Source: Methylomonas sp. AM2-LC (GTDB lineage: Bacteria > Pseudomonadota > Gammaproteobacteria > Methylococcales > Methylomonadaceae). Taken from it: a stretch of DNA of 64,000 bases. Both the position numbers and the translations under genes were made by a program. Below are positions 35,420 through 44,558 of this stretch, piece by piece; position 1 is the first letter of the stretch, and each line of letters opens with the position of its first letter. The stretch lies in the NCBI RefSeq assembly GCF_039904985.1, contig NZ_CP157005.1:620001-684000 (forward strand). Direction: 5' to 3'. The notes beneath the pieces were generated by a model. The model saw only the letters and a list, made by a program, of their open reading frames with translations. It did not search any database and was not told where the DNA came from.

Positions 35420-35459
35420 GTCAATATCGTTCAAGACCTGTCAATTTTGTTCAAGACCT
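35420..35459 (+). promoter_or_regulatory. Tandem 20-bp direct repeat, AraC-type operator
   Basis: Two adjacent 20-bp units, both of the form GTCAAT-n2-n2-GTTCAAGACCT (18 of 20 positions identical), start at 35420 and 35440. Direct repeats spaced by about two helical turns are the usual AraC-family half-site arrangement. Confidence 0.65.
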
Positions 35460-35567
35460 AGCATAGCAATCTTGATTAAATGTCTCTACTGAATAAGTTT
35501 CTGATGTTCCCTACAGTCTTATTCACTGAATAATCTTAGCATTTAATGTAAATTACAGGAGAGGAAC

Positions 35568-36233
35568 ATGTCCGCAGCAACCGAAAAATTGATTACCCCA
35601 GATAATTGCGTATTTTTATTTATCGATCACCAGCCGCAAATGGCTTTTGGTGTGACCAGTATTGATCGTCAGCTACTCAAGAACAATACGGTAGCAATGG
35701 CAAAGGCGGCCAAGCTTTTTAATATTCCAACTATTCTTACAGCAGTAGAAACAGAATCCTTTAGTGGTTATATCTGGCCTGAATTAATGGATGTTTTACA
35801 ACAAGATCCCATTGAGCGCACCAGTATGAATAGTTGGGAAGACAACACATTTGTTGAGGCGGTTAAAAAGACAGGGCGGAAAAAATTAGTTATCGCAGCC
35901 CTGTGGACAGAAGCGTGCCTAATTTTTCCAACCATCTGCGCACTTGCCGAGGGTTATGAAGTCATCATGAATACAGATGCGTCAGGTGGTACTTCTGTAG
36001 AGGCACATAACGCAGCGATTAGACGCGGTGAACAACATGGAGCAGAGTCTATAACCTCTGTGCAAGTACTGCTCGAATTGCAACGGGATTGGAGCCGAAA
36101 AGAAACTTATGTAGGTACCACTGATATAGTGCGCGAACATTTTGGCGCTTATGGCATGGGTATCGATTACGCTGCCAGTAGGGTGCATGACTACGGTCAA
36201 CGTGCAAAATATCCACATAAAATCATCAAATAA
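35568..36233 (+). CDS. Isochorismatase-family cysteine hydrolase (YcaC-like)
   Basis: 221 aa. The catalytic triad region is visible: D in FLFIDHQPQMAFGV, a Lys in the central part and the nucleophile Cys in VIAALWTEACLIFPT. Members hydrolyse amides such as nicotinamide, N-carbamoyl compounds or ureido intermediates; the substrate here is unknown. AGGAGAGG precedes the ATG. It opens a same-strand set with an amidohydrolase and an alpha/beta hydrolase. Confidence 0.9.
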   Translation: MSAATEKLITPDNCVFLFIDHQPQMAFGVTSIDRQLLKNNTVAMAKAAKLFNIPTILTAVETESFSGYIWPELMDVLQQDPIERTSMNSWEDNTFVEAVKKTGRKKLVIAALWTEACLIFPTICALAEGYEVIMNTDASGGTSVEAHNAAIRRGEQHGAESITSVQVLLELQRDWSRKETYVGTTDIVREHFGAYGMGIDYAASRVHDYGQRAKYPHKIIK

Positions 36234-36301
36234 CATACTTTGGGCAGAACGCCTTCCTATCTGAATGCTCTATCGCTGTAAACGATTGAGGGGAATTGCA
36301 C

Positions 36302-38176
36302 ATGAAACTGACCAATCCGGAAACCATTTTATTTAATGGGAAAATTACCACGCTGGATACCAATAAGCCCGAAGTGAGTGCGATTGCATTGGCGGCAGGA
36401 AAAGTTATTGCTATTGGTTCGGATGCAGAAATACAAACTCTAGCTATAGATTCTACCCGGGTAATTAACTTGCACGGTAAACGCGTATTGCCAGGCTTAA
36501 ATGATTCTCACTTACATTTAATTCGCGGTGGTCTGAATTACAATTTGGAATTACGTTGGGAAGGTGTCGGCAGCATCGCAGACGCATTGGTCATGCTGCA
36601 ACTACAAGCGGCAAGAACACCTGCTCCACAATGGGTGCGGGTGGTTGGCGGGTGGAGTGAGTTTCAATTTAAAGAAAGGCGCATGCCGACCTTGGCAGAG
36701 ATCAATGCAGTATGTCCTGATACGCCAGTTTTCATCTTACACCTATATGATCGTGCCTTGCTGAATGCTGCTGCATTAAGAGCCGCAGGGATTAGTAAAG
36801 ACACGCCCGATCCGGTTGGTGGAAAAGTGCAAAGAGATGCTAAGGGCAATCCTACAGGCATGCTGATTGCAGAGCCGAACGCCATGATTCTTTACTCTAC
36901 TCTTGCTAAAGGCCCCAAGTTGCCGTTAAGCGATCAAATCAATTCAACGCGTCACTTTATGCGAGAGTTGAATCGCCTAGGGGTAACCAGTTGTATCGAT
37001 GCCGGCGGTGGTTTTCAAAACTACCCGGAAGATTATCAAGTGATTGCACAATTGCATGCAGAAAATCAAATGACGGTGCGCATCGCTTATAACTTATTTA
37101 CCCAAAACCCTGGAAATGAGTTGGCTGATTTTCAGCAATGGGCCGATATTGTCAAACCTTATAGCGGTGATAGTTATTTCAGGCATAACGGTGCGGGAGA
37201 AATGCTGGCTTTTTCTGCCGCTGATTTTGAAGATTTTCTGCAACCACGCCCTGATATGGCATTTGGTATGGAAAAAGAGCTTGGCGATGTAGTTAGGCTT
37301 CTGGTGGAAAAACGCTGGCCGTTCAGATTGCATGCGACCTACGATGAAACCATAGGTCGTGCTCTAGATGTATTTGAGTCTATTGATCAAGATACGCGTT
37401 TCGATAATTTGCGTTGGTTTTTCGATCATGCTGAAACAGTCAGTGAAAAAAATATGGCGCGCATTAAAAAATTGGGGGGTGGTATTGCCGTGCAACACCG
37501 TATGGCTTTTCAAGGAGAATATTTTGTAGAGCGTTACGGGAAAAAGGCGGCAGAACAAACTCCGCCCATACGCAAAATGTTGGAGTTGGGTATACCCGTC
37601 GGTGGCGGCACCGATGCCACCCGTGTCGCCAGTTTTAATCCATGGGTTTCTTTGTATTGGCTCATAACAGGTAAAACCGTCGGTGGGCTTAGCCTGTATG
37701 GTGAGAGCAACTGTCTGGAACGTGAAGAAGCTTTGCGTTTATGGACGGCAGGGAGCGCTTATAAATCTAACGAAGAAACGGTTAAAGGTACTTTATCCGT
37801 TGGCATGTATGCTGATTTGATCGTCATTTCGAGTGATTTTATGTCAATTGCCGATGAAGATATCAAAGCGATTACTTCAGTGCTGACCATTGTGGGAGGC
37901 AAGATCGTCTATGCCGCTGACGACTATAGTCAGTTTGATGCGCCGTTACCGCCGATAAGTCCTGATTGGTCGCCTGTGCAGTATTTTGGTGGTCATCAAA
38001 CCCCCAATACCCATTATGCGCTGCAGGCAAATCCATGCTTGTCGCCAACATGTATTGTGCATGGTCAGCAAAGTCATGATGGTAAGCTTTCTCTCTGGTT
38101 GGGGCTTGATGGTCAGCAAAAACAATCGCAATTCGAAAATCCCTGGGCAATGGGGTGCGGGTGTTTTGCGTACTAA
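36302..38176 (+). CDS. Amidohydrolase-family metal-dependent hydrolase (YtcJ-like)
   Basis: About 624 aa. ATG 36302 (MKLTNPETILFNGKITTLD) is favoured, with GGGGAATTG just upstream; an in-frame start 6 bp earlier is also possible. The amidohydrolase 3 fold has H-x-H in LPGLNDSHLHLIRGG, HATYDETIGRALD, FFDHAETV and the C-terminal Asp in VGGGTDATRV. Members hydrolyse amides, esters or cyclic ureides. It sits between the isochorismatase and chloroperoxidase-like genes, 68 bp after the former. Confidence 0.9.
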   Translation: MKLTNPETILFNGKITTLDTNKPEVSAIALAAGKVIAIGSDAEIQTLAIDSTRVINLHGKRVLPGLNDSHLHLIRGGLNYNLELRWEGVGSIADALVMLQLQAARTPAPQWVRVVGGWSEFQFKERRMPTLAEINAVCPDTPVFILHLYDRALLNAAALRAAGISKDTPDPVGGKVQRDAKGNPTGMLIAEPNAMILYSTLAKGPKLPLSDQINSTRHFMRELNRLGVTSCIDAGGGFQNYPEDYQVIAQLHAENQMTVRIAYNLFTQNPGNELADFQQWADIVKPYSGDSYFRHNGAGEMLAFSAADFEDFLQPRPDMAFGMEKELGDVVRLLVEKRWPFRLHATYDETIGRALDVFESIDQDTRFDNLRWFFDHAETVSEKNMARIKKLGGGIAVQHRMAFQGEYFVERYGKKAAEQTPPIRKMLELGIPVGGGTDATRVASFNPWVSLYWLITGKTVGGLSLYGESNCLEREEALRLWTAGSAYKSNEETVKGTLSVGMYADLIVISSDFMSIADEDIKAITSVLTIVGGKIVYAADDYSQFDAPLPPISPDWSPVQYFGGHQTPNTHYALQANPCLSPTCIVHGQQSHDGKLSLWLGLDGQQKQSQFENPWAMGCGCFAY

Positions 38177-38196
38177 TGATTTAATGGAGAACAACC

Positions 38197-39018
38197 ATGA
38201 ATACATTTTTGACATCAAGTGGCATTTCGATTTACTACAAAGATTGGGGATCGGGTGATCCTGTTGTGTTCAGTCACGGATGGCCTTTAAGTTCGGATGC
38301 TTGGGAATCCCAAATGCTGTTTCTGGCAGATAAGGGTTTTCGAGTAATCGGGCATGATAGGCGTGGGCATGGTAGATCCGAGCAGTCGTGGGAAGGTAAC
38401 AACATGAATCAATATGCTGACGACCTAGCGGAATTAATCAATCATCTGGATTTGCAAAATATCATACTGGTTGGGCATTCTACGGGCGGTGGCGAAGTCG
38501 CGCGTTATATCGGGCGGCATGGTACCGCACGTGTCAGTAAAGCGGTATTAGTGGGAGCGGTGCCACCGTTGATGCTGAAGACCGCAGAAAATCCAGATGG
38601 AATGCCTGTTGTGGTTTTTGATGGGCTTCGTTCTGCATCTTTGGATAACAGAGCGCAATTATATAAAGATTTAGCGAGTGGACCCTTTTTTGGATTTAAT
38701 CGTCCTGGGGTAAAAAAATCGCAAGGCGTGATTGATGCGTTTTGCATGCAAGGCATGATGGCTGGCCACAAAAATACTTACGATTGTATCAAAGCCTTTT
38801 CTGAAACTGATTTTACTGAGGATTTGAAAAAATTCGATATCCCCACTCTGATCATCCATGGGGATGACGACCAGATTGTGCCCATTTATGCCTCTGCCAT
38901 ACCCACCGCTAAATTGATCAAGAATTCAATATTAAAAATCTATCTGGGCGGCTCTCACGGTTTGGCCGATACCAGCAAAATGCAATTGAATGCAGACTTA
39001 TTGGATTTTTTGCAATGA
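38197..39018 (+). CDS. Alpha/beta hydrolase, non-heme chloroperoxidase/arylesterase type
   Basis: 273 aa. The oxyanion region [19 protein letters not shown], nucleophile elbow [13 protein letters not shown] (Ser), acid HGDDDQIVP (Asp) and His in GGSHGLAD form a full triad. The family includes cofactor-free haloperoxidases that are really esterases or perhydrolases. It begins 20 bp after the amidohydrolase and overlaps the DoxX gene by 4 bp, so it belongs to the same operon. Confidence 0.92.
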   Translation: MNTFLTSSGISIYYKDWGSGDPVVFSHGWPLSSDAWESQMLFLADKGFRVIGHDRRGHGRSEQSWEGNNMNQYADDLAELINHLDLQNIILVGHSTGGGEVARYIGRHGTARVSKAVLVGAVPPLMLKTAENPDGMPVVVFDGLRSASLDNRAQLYKDLASGPFFGFNRPGVKKSQGVIDAFCMQGMMAGHKNTYDCIKAFSETDFTEDLKKFDIPTLIIHGDDDQIVPIYASAIPTAKLIKNSILKIYLGGSHGLADTSKMQLNADLLDFLQ

Positions 39019-39416
39019 AATTAATAGATGCTGAGGCGTACACATCAAGTTGGTTAATCATACGGCTATTAATGTCGTCCATGTTTGTTGAGAGTGGTAT
39101 CGACAAACTATTACATTGGAACGAATACCTTGCAGAAACCCTTATAAAAGGTATTCCGTTGCCAGGTTTGAGTTTGCCTTTGGTAATTGCTACAGAAATC
39201 ATTGGTAGCGCAACATTGGTCAGTGGCATCTATATCAGGCCTGGCGCAATGATTCTGGTTGGTTACGTTTTTACTTTAAATATCGTCTACTTCGATTTTT
39301 GGCATCAGGATGGTATGGATGCCGTGATGGCGCGAAAAGAGTTTTTGAAAAATTTTGCAGTAGTTGCAGGGCTGTTACTGATTGCATTAGTGGCTAGAGA
39401 TTCCAAGTCCAGATAA
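39015..39416 (+). CDS. DoxX-family membrane protein
   Basis: 133 aa with four predicted membrane helices. The DoxX pattern is clear: [58 protein letters not shown] and [12 protein letters not shown]. DoxX proteins are linked to redox and thiol stress functions. The ATGA overlap with the upstream hydrolase shows translational coupling. Confidence 0.9.
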   Translation: MKLIDAEAYTSSWLIIRLLMSSMFVESGIDKLLHWNEYLAETLIKGIPLPGLSLPLVIATEIIGSATLVSGIYIRPGAMILVGYVFTLNIVYFDFWHQDGMDAVMARKEFLKNFAVVAGLLLIALVARDSKSR

Positions 39417-39598
39417 GTTACTTAAGCGAAGTCTGGGGTATATAAGAGATGCTCTAATTTAAAGAGATTGATATTTAAATTCGATGTCATCAAGCTGCAA
39501 GTTTAATGCAATGGCACCCATTTTAAACACTTAATAGCCAACGCTTCAAATGAGCTTATCCTAAAAAACAATCAACAAATTAATTTGTGGAGATTACC

Positions 39599-40321
39599 AT
39601 GACAACATTACCTTCTATTACGATTAAAAGCCTGATTTTCAGTTTTTCCATATTATCAGTTTCTAGTGTATGGGCAGTGGAAACACCGGAAAAAATCTTT
39701 CAGGCATCACATGGACTGAAAGTATCGATCAAAGAAATCGGTCCGGTTACCCAAACCGCTGATTTACAAATTATTACTTTATTAAAACATCACTCAGATG
39801 GCGACAAATATATTGAAGCTATGCAAGATTTTAACGACAAGCAAGGTGGCCTCGTTGCAGCATTGCGGGAACGTGGCGAATTTATCGGTGAGTTAGGCGA
39901 AACTTTACTGTATACCCCGCCTAAGCATTCGATTAAGCCTAAAAAAGTGTTATTAATCGGTTTGGGTGATGAACAAGATTTGTCTCTGGAAAAACTTCGG
40001 GTTGCTGGTCGAATTGCCGTGCGCGAAGCGGTGCGATTGCAGGCAAAAAATGTATCTTTTGCACCCACCTTACGCGATCAGGGTAGCAGTTTAATCGAGG
40101 TTGGCGAGGGCGATGCTGCGGTAGTAGAGCAAGTGCTATTAGCCTACGACACGGAAAAACATTTGCAAAAGCTGGGATTGACGCCAAAATTTAGTATAGC
40201 CAGTTGGGTGATTGAAGCGGGCCCCAGCTATTTTGAGAGTGCAAATACCCATATCGATGCGATTATTCAACAGACTACTGAACAGTTAAAAAAGCGTGAT
40301 ACTCAGTCGTATTTAAAATAA
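39599..40321 (+). CDS. Exported protein with only the M17 leucyl-aminopeptidase N-terminal domain
   Basis: 240 aa from ATG 39599 (GGAG 7 nt upstream). A signal peptide (LIFSFSILSVSSVWAVE) is followed by an M17 N-terminal domain (GGLVAALRERGEFIGELGETLLY, KKVLLIGLGDEQDLSLEKLRVAGRIAVREA). The metal-binding catalytic domain of leucyl aminopeptidase is absent and the gene simply ends, so this is not an active M17 peptidase. It lies between DoxX and the porin gene. The role is unknown; binding or macro-domain-like functions are possible. Confidence 0.85.
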   Translation: MTTLPSITIKSLIFSFSILSVSSVWAVETPEKIFQASHGLKVSIKEIGPVTQTADLQIITLLKHHSDGDKYIEAMQDFNDKQGGLVAALRERGEFIGELGETLLYTPPKHSIKPKKVLLIGLGDEQDLSLEKLRVAGRIAVREAVRLQAKNVSFAPTLRDQGSSLIEVGEGDAAVVEQVLLAYDTEKHLQKLGLTPKFSIASWVIEAGPSYFESANTHIDAIIQQTTEQLKKRDTQSYLK

Positions 40322-40350
40322 GACTAGAGGGGCTAGGCTGGAATAGATTA

Positions 40351-41829
40351 ATGGAAATTCGCCTATTTAGTTTGCTGATCTGGTTGGGGCTTTCCTCGGC
40401 GTGGGCTGGTGACGATGTGACTCCAATTGATCCTTTAACAGGCAAAGTGATGGTGGCGCCACAAGATTCCAGCCTGTCTGAATACGTAACTACCGGGCCG
40501 CCCAATCCCAATCCGCCACCCTATACCTTGTTGCGTTACACCGAGCGCTATACCTATCTTGCAGATCCATCCAAGCGCACGGATTTTTTTGATGCGTATA
40601 AATACATTTCACTGGATAAAGACAACCCGGAAAGCTATTTGAGTTTTGGAGGAGAATTACGTGAGCGTTTCGAGTATTACAACAATCAAGCTTTTGGTGT
40701 TAAGGGGGCGAAGAACACTAATTATGATTTGCAGCGTATTCTGTTACACACCGATTTACATGTAAACGAACGTTTGCGTATTTTTGCCCAAGGTATTTCC
40801 AGCTTGCAGTTCGGTGGTGTGTCCAGTTTGGCAATTAATCAGAATCCACTGGATCTGCAACAGGCATTTGCCGATTACGTTTTTGGTAATCCTAATCCGG
40901 ATGGCAATCGTTTGACCGTTAGAGGTGGACGATTTTCGATGACCTATGGGGCTGGCAGGCTGATAGCCACTCGCGCTGCCCCAAACACACCATTAAAATT
41001 TGATGGCTTTCAGTTCATTGGTTCAATGGGGGGTAAAACAAAACTCTATGGTTTTATGACTCATCCCGCCATGGAAGAAAAATTTGAAGTGTCAAAAACC
41101 AATTACAGTCAGACTTTTGCTGGCATCTATGGCAGTACGCCGATTGGCGGTGCTCTGGATGTCAACGCAGATTTATATTACTTGATGTTTAAAAATCAAA
41201 ATGCAAAATATGCAGATGGGACTGGAGTGGAAAATCGACACTCCATGGGTATTCGATTATTTGGGAATAAAGCTAATTGGGATTACGATTTGGAATCGGT
41301 TTATCAATTTGGCTCATTAGGTGTCCAGAATATTCAAGCTTGGACTGTTGCTACTGATTTTGGCTATAGGTTTTTGGATATGCCATGGATGCCAAGATTG
41401 GGGGTAAAGGCCGATGCCGCTAGTGGAACTACAAAAAAAGGCAGCGGTATAGGTACCTTTAATCCTTTGTTCTTTAAGGCGGGATATTTTAATGATGCTG
41501 CCGTGATCAGTCCGGCCAATATTTTTGATGTTCATCTTTCCATGCAGATGCAGCCACGAGAGGATATGAACTTTGTTTTAGGTAGTGACATATTATGGCG
41601 TTACAGCAAAAATGACGCACTGTATAATCCTGGCGGGGCCGTGATGTTGCCTGCCAATTTTGGATCCATGTATGTCGGCACCACAGCGGAAGTTGCACTG
41701 CAATGGAGTTTAACTAGGCATTTGGTTGGAACTTTGTCCTACGTGCATATTTTTACCGGAAAATATGCACACCAATCAGGCGGTGGAGATGTCGATTTCC
41801 TTGCTTCCTGGTTAAGTTTCACTTGGTAA
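40351..41829 (+). CDS. AlgE-like outer-membrane export protein/porin
   Basis: 492 aa. A signal peptide (MEIRLFSLLIWLGLSSAWAG) leads into an alginate-export-type barrel (LSFGGELRERFEYYNNQAFG, RLTVRGGRFSMTYGAGRLIATR, FDGFQFIGS) ending with Trp. In non-alginate contexts these porins often serve small organic compounds. It closes the same-strand cluster and starts 29 bp after the M17-like gene, so it probably handles the substrate or product of the hydrolases. Confidence 0.88.
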   Translation: MEIRLFSLLIWLGLSSAWAGDDVTPIDPLTGKVMVAPQDSSLSEYVTTGPPNPNPPPYTLLRYTERYTYLADPSKRTDFFDAYKYISLDKDNPESYLSFGGELRERFEYYNNQAFGVKGAKNTNYDLQRILLHTDLHVNERLRIFAQGISSLQFGGVSSLAINQNPLDLQQAFADYVFGNPNPDGNRLTVRGGRFSMTYGAGRLIATRAAPNTPLKFDGFQFIGSMGGKTKLYGFMTHPAMEEKFEVSKTNYSQTFAGIYGSTPIGGALDVNADLYYLMFKNQNAKYADGTGVENRHSMGIRLFGNKANWDYDLESVYQFGSLGVQNIQAWTVATDFGYRFLDMPWMPRLGVKADAASGTTKKGSGIGTFNPLFFKAGYFNDAAVISPANIFDVHLSMQMQPREDMNFVLGSDILWRYSKNDALYNPGGAVMLPANFGSMYVGTTAEVALQWSLTRHLVGTLSYVHIFTGKYAHQSGGGDVDFLASWLSFTW

Positions 41830-41963
41830 TCGAAATACATAAACAACTCAGACAATGAGTAAGCGGGGTGTATATAGGTAGTGTATTGACTTTTTCCGTT
41901 TCAAAAGGCAATATCAAATATACCTCCACATGCATTATTTTGAAAAGTTTATGGTTATTGACA

Positions 41964-42273
41964 ATGGATAGATTTAACTGGTCAAAAACCGAAACAAAAG
42001 TTGCAAAGCAGGCGTTGGATGCCGCGCTTGCAAACGAAAACGCAGATACTAAAAGATATGAGTGCAAAAGCCGAAAATTCTGAAGACATTTGGAATATCC
42101 ACGAATTTCTTAGTAAGCAGCGAAAAACAATGGATGAAAAATACGACTACAGTACCTCCGTTCTTATGTTGGTCTTAGCAAGACTAATCAGAGAAAATTG
42201 GATTACTGAAAATGAACTTGAAGGGTTGGATCAAGAAAAGATCAATGTCATTCTCAGTGTTGCTTCAATGTAA
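41964..42273 (+). pseudogene. Fluorescence recovery protein-like (FRP-like) gene split by a frameshift
   Basis: ATG 41964 opens MDRFNWSKTETKVAKQALDA and leaves frame near 42036-42045; the next frame continues QILKDMSAKAENSEDIW, NIHEFLSKQRKTMDEKYDY and ends at TAA 42273. Joined, the product is about 102 aa and matches the cyanobacterial FRP family, including the W-x-x-H-(D/E)-FLS-x-x-R...D-x-KYD core that contacts orange carotenoid protein. Relatives occur in proteobacteria. The interval is one base too long for a continuous frame, so the gene is broken or a base is miscalled. No orange-carotenoid-protein gene is in the window. Confidence 0.75.
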
Positions 42274-42455
42274 GCATTCCAGAATGCGTAATTGAAGACA
42301 TTAGCATTGTTGAAATAGCTAATGAAATATGGAATACTGGGTAGACAAAAAAGACAAATTTGTTCGGGAAATTCAAGCATAACAATGGCTTGTTTATACT
42401 GTCTGCAAGCCCAGTCCAATACTAATCAAGCTAAAATTAACACGAGGCTACGAGA

Positions 42456-43067
42456 ATGAATAAGATACTATTAACAACAACGATCATGAGTATGTTCGTC
42501 GTGTCGGGTTGCGCTACTTATGGAGGTTATACACCAACAGTGGATGATAGTGTCTATAGGCAAACCCAAAAACCTCAACAATCTTACCAAGTTACACCAC
42601 CACCACCTCAACAACTTTACCAGCGTCAGCAAGTCTTGGATAAAAAAGGTAAGCCAATACTCGATCAGCATGGTAAACCCGTCTATGAGCAAGTGCCTAT
42701 AGTAGACCAAAATGGAAACCCGGTTTACCAACAAGCAGCGCCAGCACCCGTGCAATCTTATCAGCCCCAACAACAGGGCCCCGCTAATTCTGCCAGCCAA
42801 GATTCCGTAGAATGTCAGCAAATTGCTAGAAATGCCGCAAACACTGGCACAGAAGCGGTAGAAGGTGGGCTAGTGGGTGGTCTTGTTGGTGCTGCTGGCG
42901 GCGCTGCACTGGGTGCAATATTAGGAAATCCAGGAACTGGCGCAGCTATTGGCGCTGCAACGGGTGGAATTGGTGGTGGGGCATATTCTGGCCTGTCTGC
43001 CGATCAAAAATATCAGCAAGCTTTCAAAAACTGTATGAGAAATCGTGGTCACAACGTACTGGATTAG
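42456..43067 (+). CDS. Glycine-zipper lipoprotein
   Basis: 203 aa. A lipobox (MFVVSGC-AT) follows the N-terminal hydrophobic segment. A Gln/Pro-rich linker has two imperfect repeats (DKKGKPILDQHGKPVYEQ and VDQNGNPVYQQ). The C-terminal half is a glycine zipper (GGLVGGLVGAAGGAALGAILGN...GAAIGAATGGIGGG), as in Rick_17kDa/YMGG-like outer-membrane proteins, followed by a Cys-containing tail. It is probably an envelope lipoprotein with a structural role. Confidence 0.85.
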   Translation: MNKILLTTTIMSMFVVSGCATYGGYTPTVDDSVYRQTQKPQQSYQVTPPPPQQLYQRQQVLDKKGKPILDQHGKPVYEQVPIVDQNGNPVYQQAAPAPVQSYQPQQQGPANSASQDSVECQQIARNAANTGTEAVEGGLVGGLVGAAGGAALGAILGNPGTGAAIGAATGGIGGGAYSGLSADQKYQQAFKNCMRNRGHNVLD

Positions 43068-43170
43068 CTTCTGGTGTTCAACTAAATGTTTAAGTATTTG
43101 ATTATTAGCTAATATGGCCGATAATCTTTTTGCATTTAGCAATAAACCCTCGTAAGTAATTGGTTGGAAT

Positions 43171-43276
43171 CATAGCTTTGTTTCGTAGTTTATCGGTGTT
43201 TTGCAGAGCAAAGCCGAAAGTCACTACGAACTGAAGCTATGAAATACCCAAGCCACTAATGGTTGGGTTTTTTGAG
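43171..43276 (+). ncRNA. Structured intergenic element ending in a terminator
   Basis: A long hairpin pairs CATAGCTT...TTCGTAGT (43171-43189) with ACTACGAA...AAGCTATG (43223-43241); inside it TTTGC-AGA-GCAAA and CGG/CCG extend the stem. A second hairpin CCCAA...TTGGG followed by six T residues (43247-43273) is a rho-independent terminator. The unit could be the 3' end of the lipoprotein transcript, a small RNA or a repeat element. No gene follows on this strand. Confidence 0.5.
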
Positions 43277-43330
43277 GAGACGAAGCCTACGAATATAGGC
43301 TGTTTGCTGAGTATTGGTATCTATTTAACC

Positions 43331-43458
43331 AAGGGGAACTTCGAAAAACCACCCTTCGACAAGCTTAGGGCGAACGGTGATATTTATATATCAATAGTTT
43401 ACCGTTCGTGCTGAGCCCGTCGAAGCGCAAAAGCCAGGTTTTTCGAAGTTCCTCAAGG
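43331..43458. repeat. REP-like long inverted repeat
   Basis: Outer arms GGAACTTCGAAAAACC (from 43335) and GGTTTTTCGAAGTTCC (43438-43453) enclose inner arms CTTCGACAAGCTTAGGGCG (from 43354) and CTGAGCCCGTCGAAG (43411-43425) plus GAACGGT/ACCGTTC. This is the CTTCGAC-AGC-AGGGCGAACGG type of dispersed intergenic repeat. It may act as a bidirectional terminator between the two converging genes. Confidence 0.75.
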
Positions 43459-43476
43459 TAGATAGCTACTTTAACT

Positions 43477-44019
43477 TTATTTAGCGCTTAATAAAGCTCT
43501 AATTTTTCCATCTAATTGTTCGGGAGCCACGCTACTCTCAAAAGCGGTAATGGTTGAAGCATTCTTACTGATAAGATATTTGGAAAAATTCCATTGTGGT
43601 GCTTGACCAGTGGCTTTATACAGTTTGCGAAAAAATATATTGGCATCAGAACCTTTAATGACGCTTTTTTCCATCATTGGAAAAGTAACTCCATAATTAA
43701 TGAAACAGACTTTAGCGATTTTTTCAGAATTTTCAAATTCCTGATTAAAATCATTGGACGGAAAACCGACAATCACTAGGCCCTGATTTTTATACTTTTG
43801 ATACAGAGCTTCCAGACCTTTAAATTGCGGCGTATACGCACAGCTGCTGGCGGTATTAACCGCGAGAATTACTTTACCTACAAAAGCCTGACAAAAATCG
43901 ATTTGTTCATTTGATCTTAATTTGGTCATTTTGTAATTGAGCAAATCAGGGCAAGACTCTGACCAAGCTGGCGAGATTGATAATAAGTAGATACTTATCA
44001 TTAAAGCTAAAGTTTTCAT
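43477..44019 (-). CDS. Exported glutathione-peroxidase-like thiol peroxidase
   Basis: 180 aa. A signal peptide (MKTLALMISIYLLSISPAWSE) suggests periplasmic location. The GPx signatures are present: VNTASSCAYTPQFKGLEALY (peroxidatic Cys in place of Sec), VIVGFPSNDFNQEF and WNFSKYLI. It likely reduces peroxides using thioredoxin-type thiols. It faces away from its neighbours and is probably a single-gene unit. Confidence 0.93.
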   Translation of the reverse strand: MKTLALMISIYLLSISPAWSESCPDLLNYKMTKLRSNEQIDFCQAFVGKVILAVNTASSCAYTPQFKGLEALYQKYKNQGLVIVGFPSNDFNQEFENSEKIAKVCFINYGVTFPMMEKSVIKGSDANIFFRKLYKATGQAPQWNFSKYLISKNASTITAFESSVAPEQLDGKIRALLSAK

Positions 44020-44162
44020 TTTTACGCCTTAAAAGGAATTTATGACGTTTAGCTTACCAGGACGTGATGAAAGTCAATTGCCTTCCCTGTTTTATTACGC
44101 GGTTTTGTTTCGGCAAGAATGTTTATGGTTAAAAACTCGATAGTAAAAGTCTGCGTGTTAGC

Positions 44163-44558
44163 TCACTCTATTTTTTCAAGTGCTGTTGGTTTAGCTTTGA
44201 ATAACTCCGCAATTATTTCAAGTTGCATAGCAAATTGAGGTATTGCCGGAATTTTCCAGGCTTTGCCTGTAATACGGGATAATAGATTATTTAGCCAGGG
44301 GCGATCCGATTTTGCATGGTGAATGATAAATCGATAGGATTCTCCATCGTTAAAAATAGCAAAATCTTCCAGACATACCTCAATCGTATCTGCTTCACCA
44401 TATAGCCGGGTTTCTACGTAAATTTTTCGTGCGTCTACGTCAAAATTAAATTTGGTTAATTCTGCAATACCTTTCAGGATAAGATTGGAGACCCAGACAA
44501 TTAACATATTTGGGGTCAGTTTTATGGCTATTTTTACCAGTGACGATTTTATGCTCAT
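44163..44558 (-). CDS. Hypothetical protein, 131 aa
   Basis: No family is recognised. The N-terminal segment (MLIVWVSNLILKGIAEL) is amphipathic to hydrophobic and could associate with the membrane; the rest is a mixed alpha/beta small domain (KIYVETRLYGEADTIEVCLEDF). The start at 44558 is the only long option and the frame is clean. It stands alone between the peroxidase gene and a 500-bp non-coding stretch. It may be a small lipid- or phosphate-metabolism accessory protein, but nothing supports a specific call. Confidence 0.65.
   Translation of the reverse strand: MSIKSSLVKIAIKLTPNMLIVWVSNLILKGIAELTKFNFDVDARKIYVETRLYGEADTIEVCLEDFAIFNDGESYRFIIHHAKSDRPWLNNLLSRITGKAWKIPAIPQFAMQLEIIAELFKAKPTALEKIE

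Noticed and set aside
43201..43241. GCAAAGCC suggested a cyclic-di-GMP (GEMM) riboswitch.
   Set aside because: The partner motifs of GEMM are missing and no gene follows on the strand.
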